Shown: positions 18,395 through 26,525 of the stretch, piece after piece
How the letters are laid out: each line of letters opens with the position of its first letter
Position numbering within the stretch: position 1 is the stretch's first letter
NCBI GenBank assembly: GCA_013823325.1
Contig: PNLY01000012.1
Span: forward strand, 23,441-87,440
DNA from: Methylobacterium sp.
Lineage (GTDB): Bacteria > Pseudomonadota > Alphaproteobacteria > Rhizobiales > Beijerinckiaceae
Direction of reading: 5' to 3'
DNA length: 64,000 bases
Program-made: the position numbers and the translations under genes
Notes under the pieces: generated by a model
Databases searched by the model: none
What the model was told of the DNA's origin: nothing
The model's input: only the letters and a program-made list of their open reading frames with translations

Positions 18395-18411
18395 TGTATG
18401 GCCGCTGTCAA
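18384..18411 (-). promoter_or_regulatory. sigma-70 type promoter for the LexA-box gene
   Basis: On the minus strand a perfect -35 TTGACA (18406-18411) is followed after 16 bases by AATAGT (18384-18389) as -10. The -10 lies inside the LexA box. The start codon is 39 bases downstream of the -10, leaving a short leader with a strong ribosome site. Confidence 0.5.
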
Positions 18412-18462
18412 GTGGTATCGACACGCTCTGGTTGCAGATTCCGTAGAGCGCTGTGGTCACCT

Positions 18463-18494
18463 CGGAGACAGCGGCCAGGACCGCACTGTCTCCG
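18463..18494. terminator. hairpin downstream of leuB, possible terminator
   Basis: CGGAGACAG (18463-18471) and CTGTCTCCG (18486-18494) are exact complements with a 14-base loop. A second short hairpin (TCCCGA/TCGGGA, 18535-18552) precedes it directly after the leuB stop. Neither has a clear T-run, so termination is an inference from position. Confidence 0.35.
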
Positions 18495-18552
18495 GGGAAG
18501 CCTTCATCTCCCGCCCGCCGCCACCCGCTTCCTGTCCCGATGGCGGTCGGGA

Positions 18553-19662
18553 TCACCCCCGCGCTTCGAGCGCCTTGACGATGGCGTCGCCCATCTCGGT
18601 GGTCGAGACGGCGTTGGCGCCGGGGGCGGCGATGTCCTTGGTGCGGGTGCCGGCGCCCAGCACGTCGGCGATCGCGCCTTCGAGCCGATCGGCCGCTTCG
18701 CCGGCGCCAAACGAATAGCGCAGCGCCATGGCGAAGGAGCCGATCATCGCGATCGGGTTGGCGAGGCCCTTGCCGGCGATGTCGGGCGCCGAGCCATGGA
18801 CGGGCTCGTAGAGCGCCTTGCGCTTGCCGGTCGCCGGGTCCTCGGCGCCGAGCGAGGCGGAGGGCAGCATGCCGAGCGAGCCGGTCAGCATCGCCGCGAC
18901 GTCAGAGAGGATGTCGCCGAAGAGGTTGTCGCAGACGATGACGTCGTACTGCTTGGGCCAGCGCACCAGCTGCATGGCGCAGTTGTCGGCCAGCACATGC
19001 TCGAGCTCGACGTCCTTATAGCTCTTGGCGTGCAGGGCTGTGACCGTCTGCTTCCAGAGCACGCCGGTCTTCATGACGTTGTGCTTCTCGGCCGAGGAGA
19101 CCTTGTTGCGGCGGGTGCGCGCCAGCTCGAAGGCGACGGCGCAGATGCGCTCGATCTCGCCGGTGGTGTAGAGCTGGGTGTCGACGCCGCGCTTGGAGCC
19201 GTCCTCCAGGGTGACGATCTCCTTCGGCTCACCGAAATAGACGCCGCCGGTGAGCTCGCGCACGATCAGGATGTCGAGGCCCTCGACCACTTCCGGCTTC
19301 AGCGACGAGGCCGAGGCCAGCGCCGGATAGCAGATCGCCGGGCGCAGATTGGCGAACAGGCCGAGATCCTTGCGCAGGCGCAGCAGGCCGGCCTCAGGAC
19401 GATGTTGGTACGGCACATCGGCCCATTTCGGGCCGCCGACTGCGCCGAAGAGCACGGCGTCGGCCTCCTGGGCGAGCTTCATGTCGCCTTCCGAGATCGC
19501 CGCCTTGTGCGTGTCGTAGGCTATGCCGCCGACGAGGCCGCGCTCGAGCGAGAACGAGCCGAGGCCCTGCTTCTCGAACCAGGAGACGATCTTCTCGACC
19601 TGCCCCATCACCTCGGGGCCGATGCCATCGCCGGGGAGCAGCAGGAGCTTGTGGTTCGCCAT
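18553..19662 (-). CDS. leuB: 3-isopropylmalate dehydrogenase
   Basis: A 369-residue enzyme of leucine biosynthesis that oxidises and decarboxylates (2R,3S)-3-isopropylmalate to 2-oxoisocaproate with NAD+. The N-terminal [13 protein letters not shown], substrate-binding [15 protein letters not shown], the TGGVYFG loop and the C-terminal [18 protein letters not shown] coenzyme loop are all diagnostic. Length is full. The enzyme works downstream of LeuCD; leuC lies 42 kb away on the opposite strand (61138-62556) and leuD begins at the right edge. It follows the transglycosylase gene on the same strand after a 78-base gap. Confidence 0.97.
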   Translation of the reverse strand: MANHKLLLLPGDGIGPEVMGQVEKIVSWFEKQGLGSFSLERGLVGGIAYDTHKAAISEGDMKLAQEADAVLFGAVGGPKWADVPYQHRPEAGLLRLRKDLGLFANLRPAICYPALASASSLKPEVVEGLDILIVRELTGGVYFGEPKEIVTLEDGSKRGVDTQLYTTGEIERICAVAFELARTRRNKVSSAEKHNVMKTGVLWKQTVTALHAKSYKDVELEHVLADNCAMQLVRWPKQYDVIVCDNLFGDILSDVAAMLTGSLGMLPSASLGAEDPATGKRKALYEPVHGSAPDIAGKGLANPIAMIGSFAMALRYSFGAGEAADRLEGAIADVLGAGTRTKDIAAPGANAVSTTEMGDAIVKALEARG

Positions 19663-19740
19663 GGGTCAGCCTCGCGCAACAGAATGCGCTGGCTGCTTAC
19701 GGGGCGCAGCGTTCGTGTGCAAGCACGGGAAGGCTGCGCC

Positions 19741-20922
19741 TCAGACGCGCCCGCCCTTCAGCGCGCGCAGGACCTTCTCGCCGGGGCGTCCGGTCTGCGG
19801 CATGCCGATCTTGCCTTCGATCTCCTTGATCGCCGCCCGCGTCAGCGCGCCGACGGCGCCATCGGGCTCGCCGACATTGTAGCCGCGCTGGATCAGGAGG
19901 CGCTGCAGTTCGCGGCGCTGTTCGCGCGAGAGCGGCAGGTCGTCGGTCGGCCATTCGCCCTGCACGCCCGGCCGGCCGCGCAGGCGGTCGGAGAGCAACG
20001 AGATCGCAAGGGCGTACGAGTCCGCACCGTTATAGCTGTAGGCGGCATCGTAGTTCTTGAAGACGAGGAAGGCGGGGCCATTGCGGCCGGCCGGCATCAA
20101 TAGGCCGGCATTGCCGGAACCGGAGAGCGCGGAGCCGTCGAACTTGGTGATGCCGCGCGCCGCCCAGGACGAGACCGGCTGCTTCGGATTGCGGCCCGTC
20201 CCGCCGGAATAGCCATCGGGCACGCGAACCTCGTAGCCCCAGCTTGCGCCGGTGACCCAGCCGGCCTTGGCCATGAAGTTGGCGGTGGAATGCAATGCGT
20301 CGGGGATGGAATCGACGAGATCGCGCCTTCCGTCGCCATCGCCGTCGACCGCGAGCCTGAGGTAAGTCGAGGGAATGAACTGAGTGTGGCCGAAGGCACC
20401 GGCCCAGGAACCGAACAATCGCTCGGGGCGGACGTCGCCGCGCTGGATGATCTGCAGGGTGGCGATCAATTCGCCCTTGAAGAAAGCGTTGCGGCGCGGC
20501 GCCAGGCAGGCGCCGGTCGAGAGCGCCTGGACCAGCGGCATCTTCCCCCGCGCCTTGCCGAAATCGCTTTCCACGCCCCAGACCGCCGCGATGGTATGGC
20601 GATCGACGCCGAAGCGCTGCTCGGCGGCGGCTAGCGTCGAGGCGTGCTGGCGCATCATCGAGCGCCCTTCGGCGACCTTCTCGTCGTCGACCAGCGTGCC
20701 GAGATAGTCCCAGATCGGCGTCTTGAACTCCGGCTGGTTGTTCATCGCCTCGATCACCTTCATGTCGGGCGTGACGCCCGCCATGGCGCGATCGAAGGTG
20801 GCGCCGGAGACGCCCTTGGCCGCGGCCGCCGAGCGCAGCCCGGCGACGCAGGAATCGAAATCGGCCCGCGCGCCGGTCGCGGCGAGGAGCAGGAAAGGCA
20901 GGGCCAGGATCGAAGCGCGCAT
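19741..20922 (-). CDS. lytic murein transglycosylase, MltB family
   Basis: A 393-residue periplasmic enzyme that cleaves peptidoglycan glycan strands to 1,6-anhydro products. A signal peptide (cut near TGARAD) is followed by the SLT_2 catalytic domain (about 25-315), with the catalytic Glu in AAVWGVESDFG and the AFGHTQFIPSTYL and DSIPDALHSTANFM motifs. A peptidoglycan-binding domain (LQRLLIQRGYNVGEPDGAVG) occupies the last ~60 residues. The architecture matches MltB-type enzymes of rhizobia. No lipobox Cys is visible after the signal, so the protein is probably soluble. Confidence 0.9.
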   Translation of the reverse strand: MRASILALPFLLLAATGARADFDSCVAGLRSAAAAKGVSGATFDRAMAGVTPDMKVIEAMNNQPEFKTPIWDYLGTLVDDEKVAEGRSMMRQHASTLAAAEQRFGVDRHTIAAVWGVESDFGKARGKMPLVQALSTGACLAPRRNAFFKGELIATLQIIQRGDVRPERLFGSWAGAFGHTQFIPSTYLRLAVDGDGDGRRDLVDSIPDALHSTANFMAKAGWVTGASWGYEVRVPDGYSGGTGRNPKQPVSSWAARGITKFDGSALSGSGNAGLLMPAGRNGPAFLVFKNYDAAYSYNGADSYALAISLLSDRLRGRPGVQGEWPTDDLPLSREQRRELQRLLIQRGYNVGEPDGAVGALTRAAIKEIEGKIGMPQTGRPGEKVLRALKGGRV

Positions 20923-21067
20923 GGGTCCACCGAATCGCAGGATTGACGCAAAACTAGGGCGCTGCGGTTAACGGAGGTTAACCATGCGACGCCTGCCGAG
21001 CACGAAGCGCCGAAACCGGTTATGTCTTACGCGTTCCCGTTTTCCGCGCGAATCGCCGCAGGCCCGC

Positions 21068-21328
21068 ATGTCCACCGCCGCCATCGAAGCGCTCGGCTTC
21101 TGCGCCGCGCTGCTCACCACCTTCTGCTGGTTGCCGCAGGCCTGGCAGACGATCAAGACGCGCGACACCAGCGGCATCTCTTTGTGGACGCAGGCACTGT
21201 TCGCCACCGGCATCGTGCTTTGGCTGGCCTATGGCGTGCTGATCGCCTCCTGGCCGCTGATCGGCGCCAATACGGTGACGCTCGCGCTGGTGTTGATCAT
21301 CCTGACGATGAAACTGCGCTACGGCTGA
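21068..21328 (+). CDS. SemiSWEET sugar transporter (PQ-loop)
   Basis: An 86-residue membrane protein with three helices. The first contains ALLTTFCWLPQAWQ with the Pro-Gln pair that defines PQ-loop proteins, followed by TIKTRDTSGISLWTQ, the conserved loop of SemiSWEETs. The protein dimerises to form a sugar uniporter. The frame is open further upstream, but family homology starts at the ATG at 21068 (M-S-T-A-A-I). No strong ribosome site is visible. A second small membrane-protein gene follows on the same strand. Confidence 0.88.
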   Translation: MSTAAIEALGFCAALLTTFCWLPQAWQTIKTRDTSGISLWTQALFATGIVLWLAYGVLIASWPLIGANTVTLALVLIILTMKLRYG

Positions 21329-21368
21329 GCCGTTTCTCCCACCCCACCGCACGATCCCGGACCCTGCC

Positions 21369-21725
21369 ATGCCAGCTCTCAGCACCGCCCATCTCTTGCC
21401 GATCGGCATGCTGATCGCCTCGAACGTCTTCATGACCTTCGCCTGGTACGGCCACCTCTCCTACAAGAGCACGGCGATCTGGCTGGCGATCATGGTGAGC
21501 TGGATGATCGCGCTGCCGGAATACATGCTCGCCGTGCCGGCCAACCGTATCGGCTCCGGCGTCTATTCGGCGGCTGAGCTGAAGACTATGCAGGAGGTGA
21601 TCACGCTCTGCGTCTTCGCCGGCTTCTCGGTGTTGTGGCTGAAGGAGCAATTGACCTGGAACCATGCCATCGGCTTCGCACTGATCGCCGCCGGCGCCTT
21701 CTTCATCTTCCACGCCAAGGGCTGA
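21369..21725 (+). CDS. DMT-family protein (DUF486)
   Basis: A 118-residue protein with four hydrophobic segments. The AWYGHL and WMIALPEYMLAVPANRIG segments and the later AELKTMQEVITL match the DUF486 family of the drug/metabolite transporter group. Transport activity has not, to my knowledge, been assigned. It lies 40 bases after the SemiSWEET gene and 4 before a methyltransferase gene, so the three may be co-transcribed. Confidence 0.85.
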   Translation: MPALSTAHLLPIGMLIASNVFMTFAWYGHLSYKSTAIWLAIMVSWMIALPEYMLAVPANRIGSGVYSAAELKTMQEVITLCVFAGFSVLWLKEQLTWNHAIGFALIAAGAFFIFHAKG

Positions 21726-21729
21726 GGCT

Positions 21730-22491
21730 ATGGCGCCGATCCCGAACTCCGGCCATCCCGCGGTCGAGGCCTATCTCGCGGAGGGCTATGACAGCGTCGT
21801 CGGCATGTCCTCGCGCTTTGCGGCAGCGATCTGTGCGCGGCTGCTGCGGCTGCAGACGCAGGAAGGCATCAGGGGGCCGATCGCCGAGATCGGCGCCTTC
21901 GAGGGCCGCTTCTTCGTCGCGCTGGCCCATGCGCTCGAACCCGGCGAGATCGCGCTGGGCATCGACATCTTCGAATGGCCCAATCCCGAGGTGAAGGACC
22001 GGTTCGAGGCGAACTGCCTGAAGCACGGCATCACGCCCGAGCGCCGCGTCACCATCAAGGCCGATGCCGGCGCAATGTCGCCGGCCGAGCTGATCGGCCA
22101 TGCCGGCGGGGAGAAGCTGCGCTTCATCCATATCGACGGCGAACATTCGCGTGCGGCGCTGAGCAAGGACCTTGCGCTCGCCACCGCCTGCCTTGCCGAG
22201 GGCGGGCTGATCGTGCTCGACGACATGCTGCACCCCGGCTACCCGACATTGATGGTCGCGGTGCAGGAGTATCTCGCCGCCACTCCCGGCATCGTTCCGC
22301 TGTGCATCATCGACCGGGAGACCATTGTCGGCGCGACCAAGTTCGTGCTTTGCCAGCGCCACTGGTTCGAGCGCTATCAGGCGGTCATGCTGACGATCTT
22401 CAACGAGCAGGTCTGGCCGCTCGGAGCCGATTTCGAGCCACATTGGTGCCTCGTTCTGTCGCTCGATACGCGGCTCGCCGCGATCACCTGA
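21730..22491 (+). CDS. class I SAM-dependent methyltransferase (Methyltransf_24 type)
   Basis: A 253-residue protein. The SAM-binding strand is GPIAEIGAFEGRFFVALA (near 49-66), followed by IALGIDIFEWPNP and later FIHIDGEHSRAALSKDL and GGLIVLDDMLHPGYP. The IDGxH and DD motifs are typical of Methyltransf_24/O-methyltransferases acting on sugars or lipids. The substrate is unknown. It starts four bases after the DUF486 gene. The last ~70 residues have no obvious motif. Confidence 0.8.
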   Translation: MAPIPNSGHPAVEAYLAEGYDSVVGMSSRFAAAICARLLRLQTQEGIRGPIAEIGAFEGRFFVALAHALEPGEIALGIDIFEWPNPEVKDRFEANCLKHGITPERRVTIKADAGAMSPAELIGHAGGEKLRFIHIDGEHSRAALSKDLALATACLAEGGLIVLDDMLHPGYPTLMVAVQEYLAATPGIVPLCIIDRETIVGATKFVLCQRHWFERYQAVMLTIFNEQVWPLGADFEPHWCLVLSLDTRLAAIT

Positions 22492-22513
22492 TTCTGCTCG
22501 GACTGCCCGAAGG

Positions 22514-22825
22514 ATGCCTGCCTTGCTCAAGCCGATGACGCTCGCCCTTTGCCTCGCCGCTCTGTCGAGTGCCGCCCTTGCCGGACCGACCTGCTCGCCA
22601 AGCGACGAGCGCGCCCGCATCCTCGCCTCGGCCTCGCCGGGCAATCTCCATCGCGACTGGAAGGCCGGAAACCGGGTCGGCTATGGCTGGTCGCTGCAGG
22701 TCGACCGCAGCGTGCGCGACGCTGCTGGCACCGAATACTATGTCGGCGACCTCTACGACACGAACGGGCACCTTGCGACCCGCAAGGTCTTCGTCGTCGA
22801 GCGCGAATGGGATTGCGGGCCGTGA
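22514..22825 (+). CDS. small secreted protein, function unknown
   Basis: A 103-residue protein with a signal peptide (cut near ALAGPT). The mature part is ~80 residues with two cysteines, one near each end (PTCSPSD and WDCGP), possibly joined by a disulfide. No family is recognised. It begins 22 bases after the methyltransferase gene and ends four bases from the convergent sugar dehydrogenase. An internal ATG at 22535 would shorten the signal peptide; the first ATG is kept. Confidence 0.65.
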   Translation: MPALLKPMTLALCLAALSSAALAGPTCSPSDERARILASASPGNLHRDWKAGNRVGYGWSLQVDRSVRDAAGTEYYVGDLYDTNGHLATRKVFVVEREWDCGP

Positions 22826-22828
22826 GCC

Positions 22829-23956
22829 TCAGCGCGCTGCGGGTCTGACCCGCAGAAGCTTCCCGCTTGAATCGTCGGTGAGCAGATAGAGGAAGCCGTC
22901 CGGCCCCTGCCGGACGTCGCGGATGCGTTCGCCGAGCGTAGTGAGCAGGCGCTCCTCGCCGGTGACCTTCTCGCCATCGGTCGAAAGCCGCGCCAGCAGC
23001 TGGCCGGCAAGCGCGCCGACGAAGAGCGAGTTCTTCCAGGCCGGCCACTTGTCGCCGGTGTAGAAGGCGGCGCCCGAGGGCGCGATCGACGGGTCCCAGT
23101 AGAACAGCGGCTGCTCCATGCCGGGCTTTGAGGTGCCCTCGCCGATCTTTACGCCGGAATAGTCGATGCCGTAGGTGATGACCGGCCAGCCATAGTTGAG
23201 GCCGGCCTTGGGCGTGTTGATCTCGTCGCCGCCGCGCGCGCCATGCTCGGCCGTCCAGAGCTGGCCGGTCTGCGGGTGGAGCGCGGCGCCCTGCACGTTG
23301 CGGTGCCCGATCGACCAGATCTCCGGCGCCCAGCCCGGTTTCTTCGGGTTGCCGTCAGCCGCGCCGCCTTCAGGCTTGATGCGCAGCACCTTGCCGAGAT
23401 GGTTTTCCGGGTTCTGCGCCTGGTCACGTTGGCTGTAGCGGTCGCCGACGGTGACGAAGAGCGCGCCGGTCCGGTCGAAGACCAGCCGCGAGCCGAAATG
23501 CATGTTGCTGGCGATCGTCGGCATCTGCCGGAAGATCACGGTCAGGCTCTCCAGCGCAGTGCCGTTGGCGCTCAACCTCGCACGGGCAACACTGGTGCCG
23601 TTGCCATTGGCGCGCGGCTCGGCGAAGGAGAGGTAGATATTGCGGTTCTGGGTAAAATTCGGGTCGAGCACGACGTCGAGCAGGCCGCCCTGCCCGCGCG
23701 CCACGACATTGGGCACGCCTGAGATCGGGCCCGAGAGCTTGCCGTCGCTGCCGACCAGCCGCATGCGGCCGGGCCGCTCGGTCACCAGCATGCGTCCGTC
23801 AGGCAGGAAAGCGAGGCCCCAGGGGTTCTCCAACCCGCTCGCCACCGTCTCGACCGCAAGCTCGCCGGCGCTGGACGGATAGCGCTGCTGCGCGACGGCA
23901 GGCGAAGCCAGCGATGCGACGAACAGAAGGGCGGCGAAGCAATAGAACCGGCGCAT
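22829..23956 (-). CDS. PQQ-dependent sugar dehydrogenase (glucose/sorbosone dehydrogenase family)
   Basis: A 375-residue periplasmic quinoprotein with a six-bladed beta-propeller. After a signal peptide (cut near AVAQQR), family motifs are clear: LENPWGLAFLPDGRMLVTER, GGLLDVVLDP, WSIGHRNVQGAALHP, LWTAEHGARGGDEIN, GLNYGWP and FLYLLTDDSSGKLLRV. The two Arg of the PQQ site lie in RNVQG and in the late RIRDVRQGPDG strand. It resembles soluble aldose dehydrogenases such as E. coli YliI. A GTG at 23965 is in frame, but the ATG at 23956 begins the signal peptide directly. Confidence 0.9.
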   Translation of the reverse strand: MRRFYCFAALLFVASLASPAVAQQRYPSSAGELAVETVASGLENPWGLAFLPDGRMLVTERPGRMRLVGSDGKLSGPISGVPNVVARGQGGLLDVVLDPNFTQNRNIYLSFAEPRANGNGTSVARARLSANGTALESLTVIFRQMPTIASNMHFGSRLVFDRTGALFVTVGDRYSQRDQAQNPENHLGKVLRIKPEGGAADGNPKKPGWAPEIWSIGHRNVQGAALHPQTGQLWTAEHGARGGDEINTPKAGLNYGWPVITYGIDYSGVKIGEGTSKPGMEQPLFYWDPSIAPSGAAFYTGDKWPAWKNSLFVGALAGQLLARLSTDGEKVTGEERLLTTLGERIRDVRQGPDGFLYLLTDDSSGKLLRVRPAAR

Positions 23957-24062
23957 GATTCCCACTCTGAAAAAGGCGGCGCGATCCCTGAGGTTAATGC
24001 CGGCAGGCGACGGCGCCAGCCTCAGGCTTCAAGGGGAACGCGGCTACAGCCGGCAATGGTCT

Positions 24063-25043
24063 TCACGATGCAGTGGGCTGCCCTATCGGAAGCTGCCCCT
24101 CTCCAGACCGCATCGCGGAATCGGCCGGCACGAGCAGACGGCGCGCAAGAAGATAACTCCCTGCCGCCACCGACAGCCCGCCCAGCACATCGCTGAAATA
24201 GTGACCGCCATCGATCGGGGTGGCGACGATCATCAGGATGTTGACGAGGAAAAACGGCCAGCGCAGCCAGCGGTTGGACCATGCCCCCAGCAGCGCCAGC
24301 AATCCCAGCGCCGCATGATAGGATGGGAAGGTGATGATGCCGTAGGCCTTCGTCAGGTCGAGATGCAATGGCCGCCCGGAATGGGCCGCCAGCAAATCCG
24401 GCAGATGGATGAAGGCTGCAGCCGGGCGGAGATGCGGGTAATCGGCGAGATCGACGCCGTAATGGGCAAAAGTCGAGAGCGCCGGGACGAGGCCCGAGAT
24501 CGCGATGGTGACGATGCCCGCGACGATCATGGCGAAAACGGTGACCCGCGCCGCCTGGGCCTGTCCCATGAAGGGAAGGACGACCAGCAGGAGTATGATC
24601 TGCGGCATGAAGCTCGAATAGGCGGCGCTCAGGATGCGGGCGAACCAGGCATGGCCGTCCAGCCAGCGCAGATAGCCGAGCCAGTCGAGTCCGAGCAGGC
24701 GATCAGCCGCGTCCAGGGCTGCATCGCGCATCGGCAGCCCCGGTGTCACGACAAGATAGGAAAACAGCGCCCCGAGGACCATGAAGGCGGTCATCTGGCC
24801 GACCAGATCGAGAGCGTCCGCCAAGCGCGTCTCCTGCCGCCGGACGCGGTAGTAGACGGCGAGCAGCGCAGCCCCGACGCCGATGGCGAGAGGGCCGACG
24901 AGCGACAGCGGCACGACGGAAATCGCAGTCTGCGACATCCAGACGAGATCGAGCAGCAGCAGCGCGCCGATCGTAGCCCAAGCAAAGCGGTTCGATCGCT
25001 GCGTAACGTCCACTGGCTCCGCCATCTCACCGGGTTGAGGCAT
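24063..25043 (-). CDS. PAP2-superfamily membrane phosphatase (Aur1/inositolphosphotransferase-like)
   Basis: A 326-residue membrane protein with about seven hydrophobic helices. The catalytic histidines lie in ITFPSYHAALGLLAL and in TPIDGGHYFSDVLGG, the PAP2 signature 2 and 3 motifs. The long spacing and the membrane layout fit the PAP2_3 branch (Aur1/Ipt1-like), which handles lipid phosphates. Probable role: lipid-phosphate hydrolysis or head-group transfer in the inner membrane. An internal ATG at 25025 has a GGTGAG site and is an alternative start. Confidence 0.85.
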   Translation of the reverse strand: MPQPGEMAEPVDVTQRSNRFAWATIGALLLLDLVWMSQTAISVVPLSLVGPLAIGVGAALLAVYYRVRRQETRLADALDLVGQMTAFMVLGALFSYLVVTPGLPMRDAALDAADRLLGLDWLGYLRWLDGHAWFARILSAAYSSFMPQIILLLVVLPFMGQAQAARVTVFAMIVAGIVTIAISGLVPALSTFAHYGVDLADYPHLRPAAAFIHLPDLLAAHSGRPLHLDLTKAYGIITFPSYHAALGLLALLGAWSNRWLRWPFFLVNILMIVATPIDGGHYFSDVLGGLSVAAGSYLLARRLLVPADSAMRSGEGQLPIGQPTAS

Positions 25044-25092
25044 AGCCCGGCACCATGCGGGATGGCGTTTAAGACGACCTCAAGATGATTGG

Positions 25093-26391
25093 TTAAAGTT
25101 CGAGAAGCTCACGGCGCAGCGCGACGATCGGCTGGCTTTCGTCGAGCACTACATCCGCTTCCGTCACCGGCTGTCCGGCGGCGACATCACTCTTGAGCCT
25201 GATACCGTGCGCGAGCCCGATCGGCAGTGCCTTCGCCGCGCGGCTGGCGGCAGCCGGCATCAGTCTGCCGTAGACGGTGTAGCCGCCCTCCCCGTCCAGC
25301 ATCTCGCCGGCCTTGAGGTTGCGCTTGGCGGTCGCGACTGCATCGCCGCGCCAGCTCCTGGTCGTGCCGGTCGGCTCGCCGCGCAGCACGGCATTTAGCA
25401 CCGAGATCGAGAGTTCGAGCCCGATCAGGTGGAAGGGCTTGTACATCGCCGCATAGAGGCCGGTGGAATCGGTCGGTAGCCCATATTGCTTGAAGCAGGC
25501 GGCGGCGTAGGGATTCGGCGCCTTCAGCACGACATAGACGCCCCAGCGCAGGTCGCGGAAGACCGGCCGCCCGTCGCGCTCCAGCGAGGAGACGACTTCG
25601 ACCATGCCGTCATGATCGAGCTGGCCGCCGACCGCTTTCGGTCGCAGGACATGCGCGAGGTCATCGACGCCGCAGGGCGGGAAGGCGAGGCCGTCGGCCG
25701 GCACGTCGAGCCCGGTCGCATTGGCGATCGCTGCCATCTCGATCGCCGATTTGGTGCCGTCGAGAAAGGAGTTGAACATTTGCGGGTTCATGCCGGCGGC
25801 TTTCGCCGCTTCCGGCGTCAAACCGTAATGGCTCCAGACCTCGTCGGGCGCGACACGGTGATAGGCCGGGAGGTACTTCGTGCCCTTGCCGGCGGCTGCG
25901 ACGGTGAAGCCGGTCGCACGAGCCCAGTCGACCATCTCGGCGACGAGCGCAGGCTGGTCGCCATAGGCCATCGAATAGACCACGCCCGCCGCCCTGGCCA
26001 TGGCTGCGAGGACGGGACCGACCAGCACATCGGCCTCGACATTGACCATGACGACATGGCGCCCGGCCGTGATCGCGGCGAGTGCATGGCGGGCGCCGGC
26101 GGCCGGATGGCCGGTCGCCTCGATCACCACCTCGACGCCGTCCAGCTCCGCCGCGGCGACGCCGCTGTCGACGAAGCGCGTGGCGGCGATACGGCTCTCG
26201 TCCCAGCCGACGGTGCGGCAGGCCTGGCGCGCCCGCTCGGGATCGAGATCGGCGATCGCCGCGACCTCCAGCCCCGCGATATGCGGCACCTGCGCCAGGA
26301 ACATCGAGCCGAACTTGCCGGCGCCGATCAAAGCGCAGCGGACGGGACGGCCGGCCTCGGCGCGGGCGGCGAGCTTGGGCATCAGGTTCAT
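25093..26391 (-). CDS. NAD(P)-dependent oxidoreductase with C-terminal SAF domain
   Basis: A 432-residue protein. The N-terminal Rossmann fold opens with RCALIGAGKFGSMFLAQV, followed by the homoserine-dehydrogenase-like VVIEATGHPAAGARHALA and HVVMVNVEADVLVGPVL. The C-terminal ~70 residues (KALPIGLAHGIRLKSDVAAGQPV) form an SAF/FlgA-like domain, giving the common but misleading name 'flagellar biosynthesis protein FlgA'. The catalytic role is not established; members often sit with sugar-acid or carboxylate uptake genes. Downstream of the neighbouring Bug-type binding-protein gene on the same strand but separated by a palindromic repeat. Confidence 0.85.
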   Translation of the reverse strand: MNLMPKLAARAEAGRPVRCALIGAGKFGSMFLAQVPHIAGLEVAAIADLDPERARQACRTVGWDESRIAATRFVDSGVAAAELDGVEVVIEATGHPAAGARHALAAITAGRHVVMVNVEADVLVGPVLAAMARAAGVVYSMAYGDQPALVAEMVDWARATGFTVAAAGKGTKYLPAYHRVAPDEVWSHYGLTPEAAKAAGMNPQMFNSFLDGTKSAIEMAAIANATGLDVPADGLAFPPCGVDDLAHVLRPKAVGGQLDHDGMVEVVSSLERDGRPVFRDLRWGVYVVLKAPNPYAAACFKQYGLPTDSTGLYAAMYKPFHLIGLELSISVLNAVLRGEPTGTTRSWRGDAVATAKRNLKAGEMLDGEGGYTVYGRLMPAAASRAAKALPIGLAHGIRLKSDVAAGQPVTEADVVLDESQPIVALRRELLEL

Positions 26392-26416
26392 GGGGAAGGC
26401 TCCGGCTTGTCGAGGT

Positions 26417-26515
26417 CGTCATGGTCGGCCGTGAGCCGACCATCTCAGGACGAGAAGGCGCTCTGGCATTTCCGAGATTCTCGGATATTCGCTTCGCTAC
26501 GTCCGAGAATGACGG
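26417..26515. repeat. composite palindromic repeat, family C (reverse copy)
   Basis: Two hairpins joined by a spacer: a GTCATGGTCGG/CCGACCAT stem on the left and a CCGAGATTCTCGG/CCGAGAATGACGG stem on the right. The element is an inverted copy of the one at 27593-27701: both read, in one orientation, CGTCATTCTCGGACG, AGCGAAGCG, ATCCGAGAATCTC, GAGAAGGC, CCTGAGATG and a closing CATGACG. The pair brackets one gene. Confidence 0.8.
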
Positions 26516-26525
26516 TCGCCCGGGC

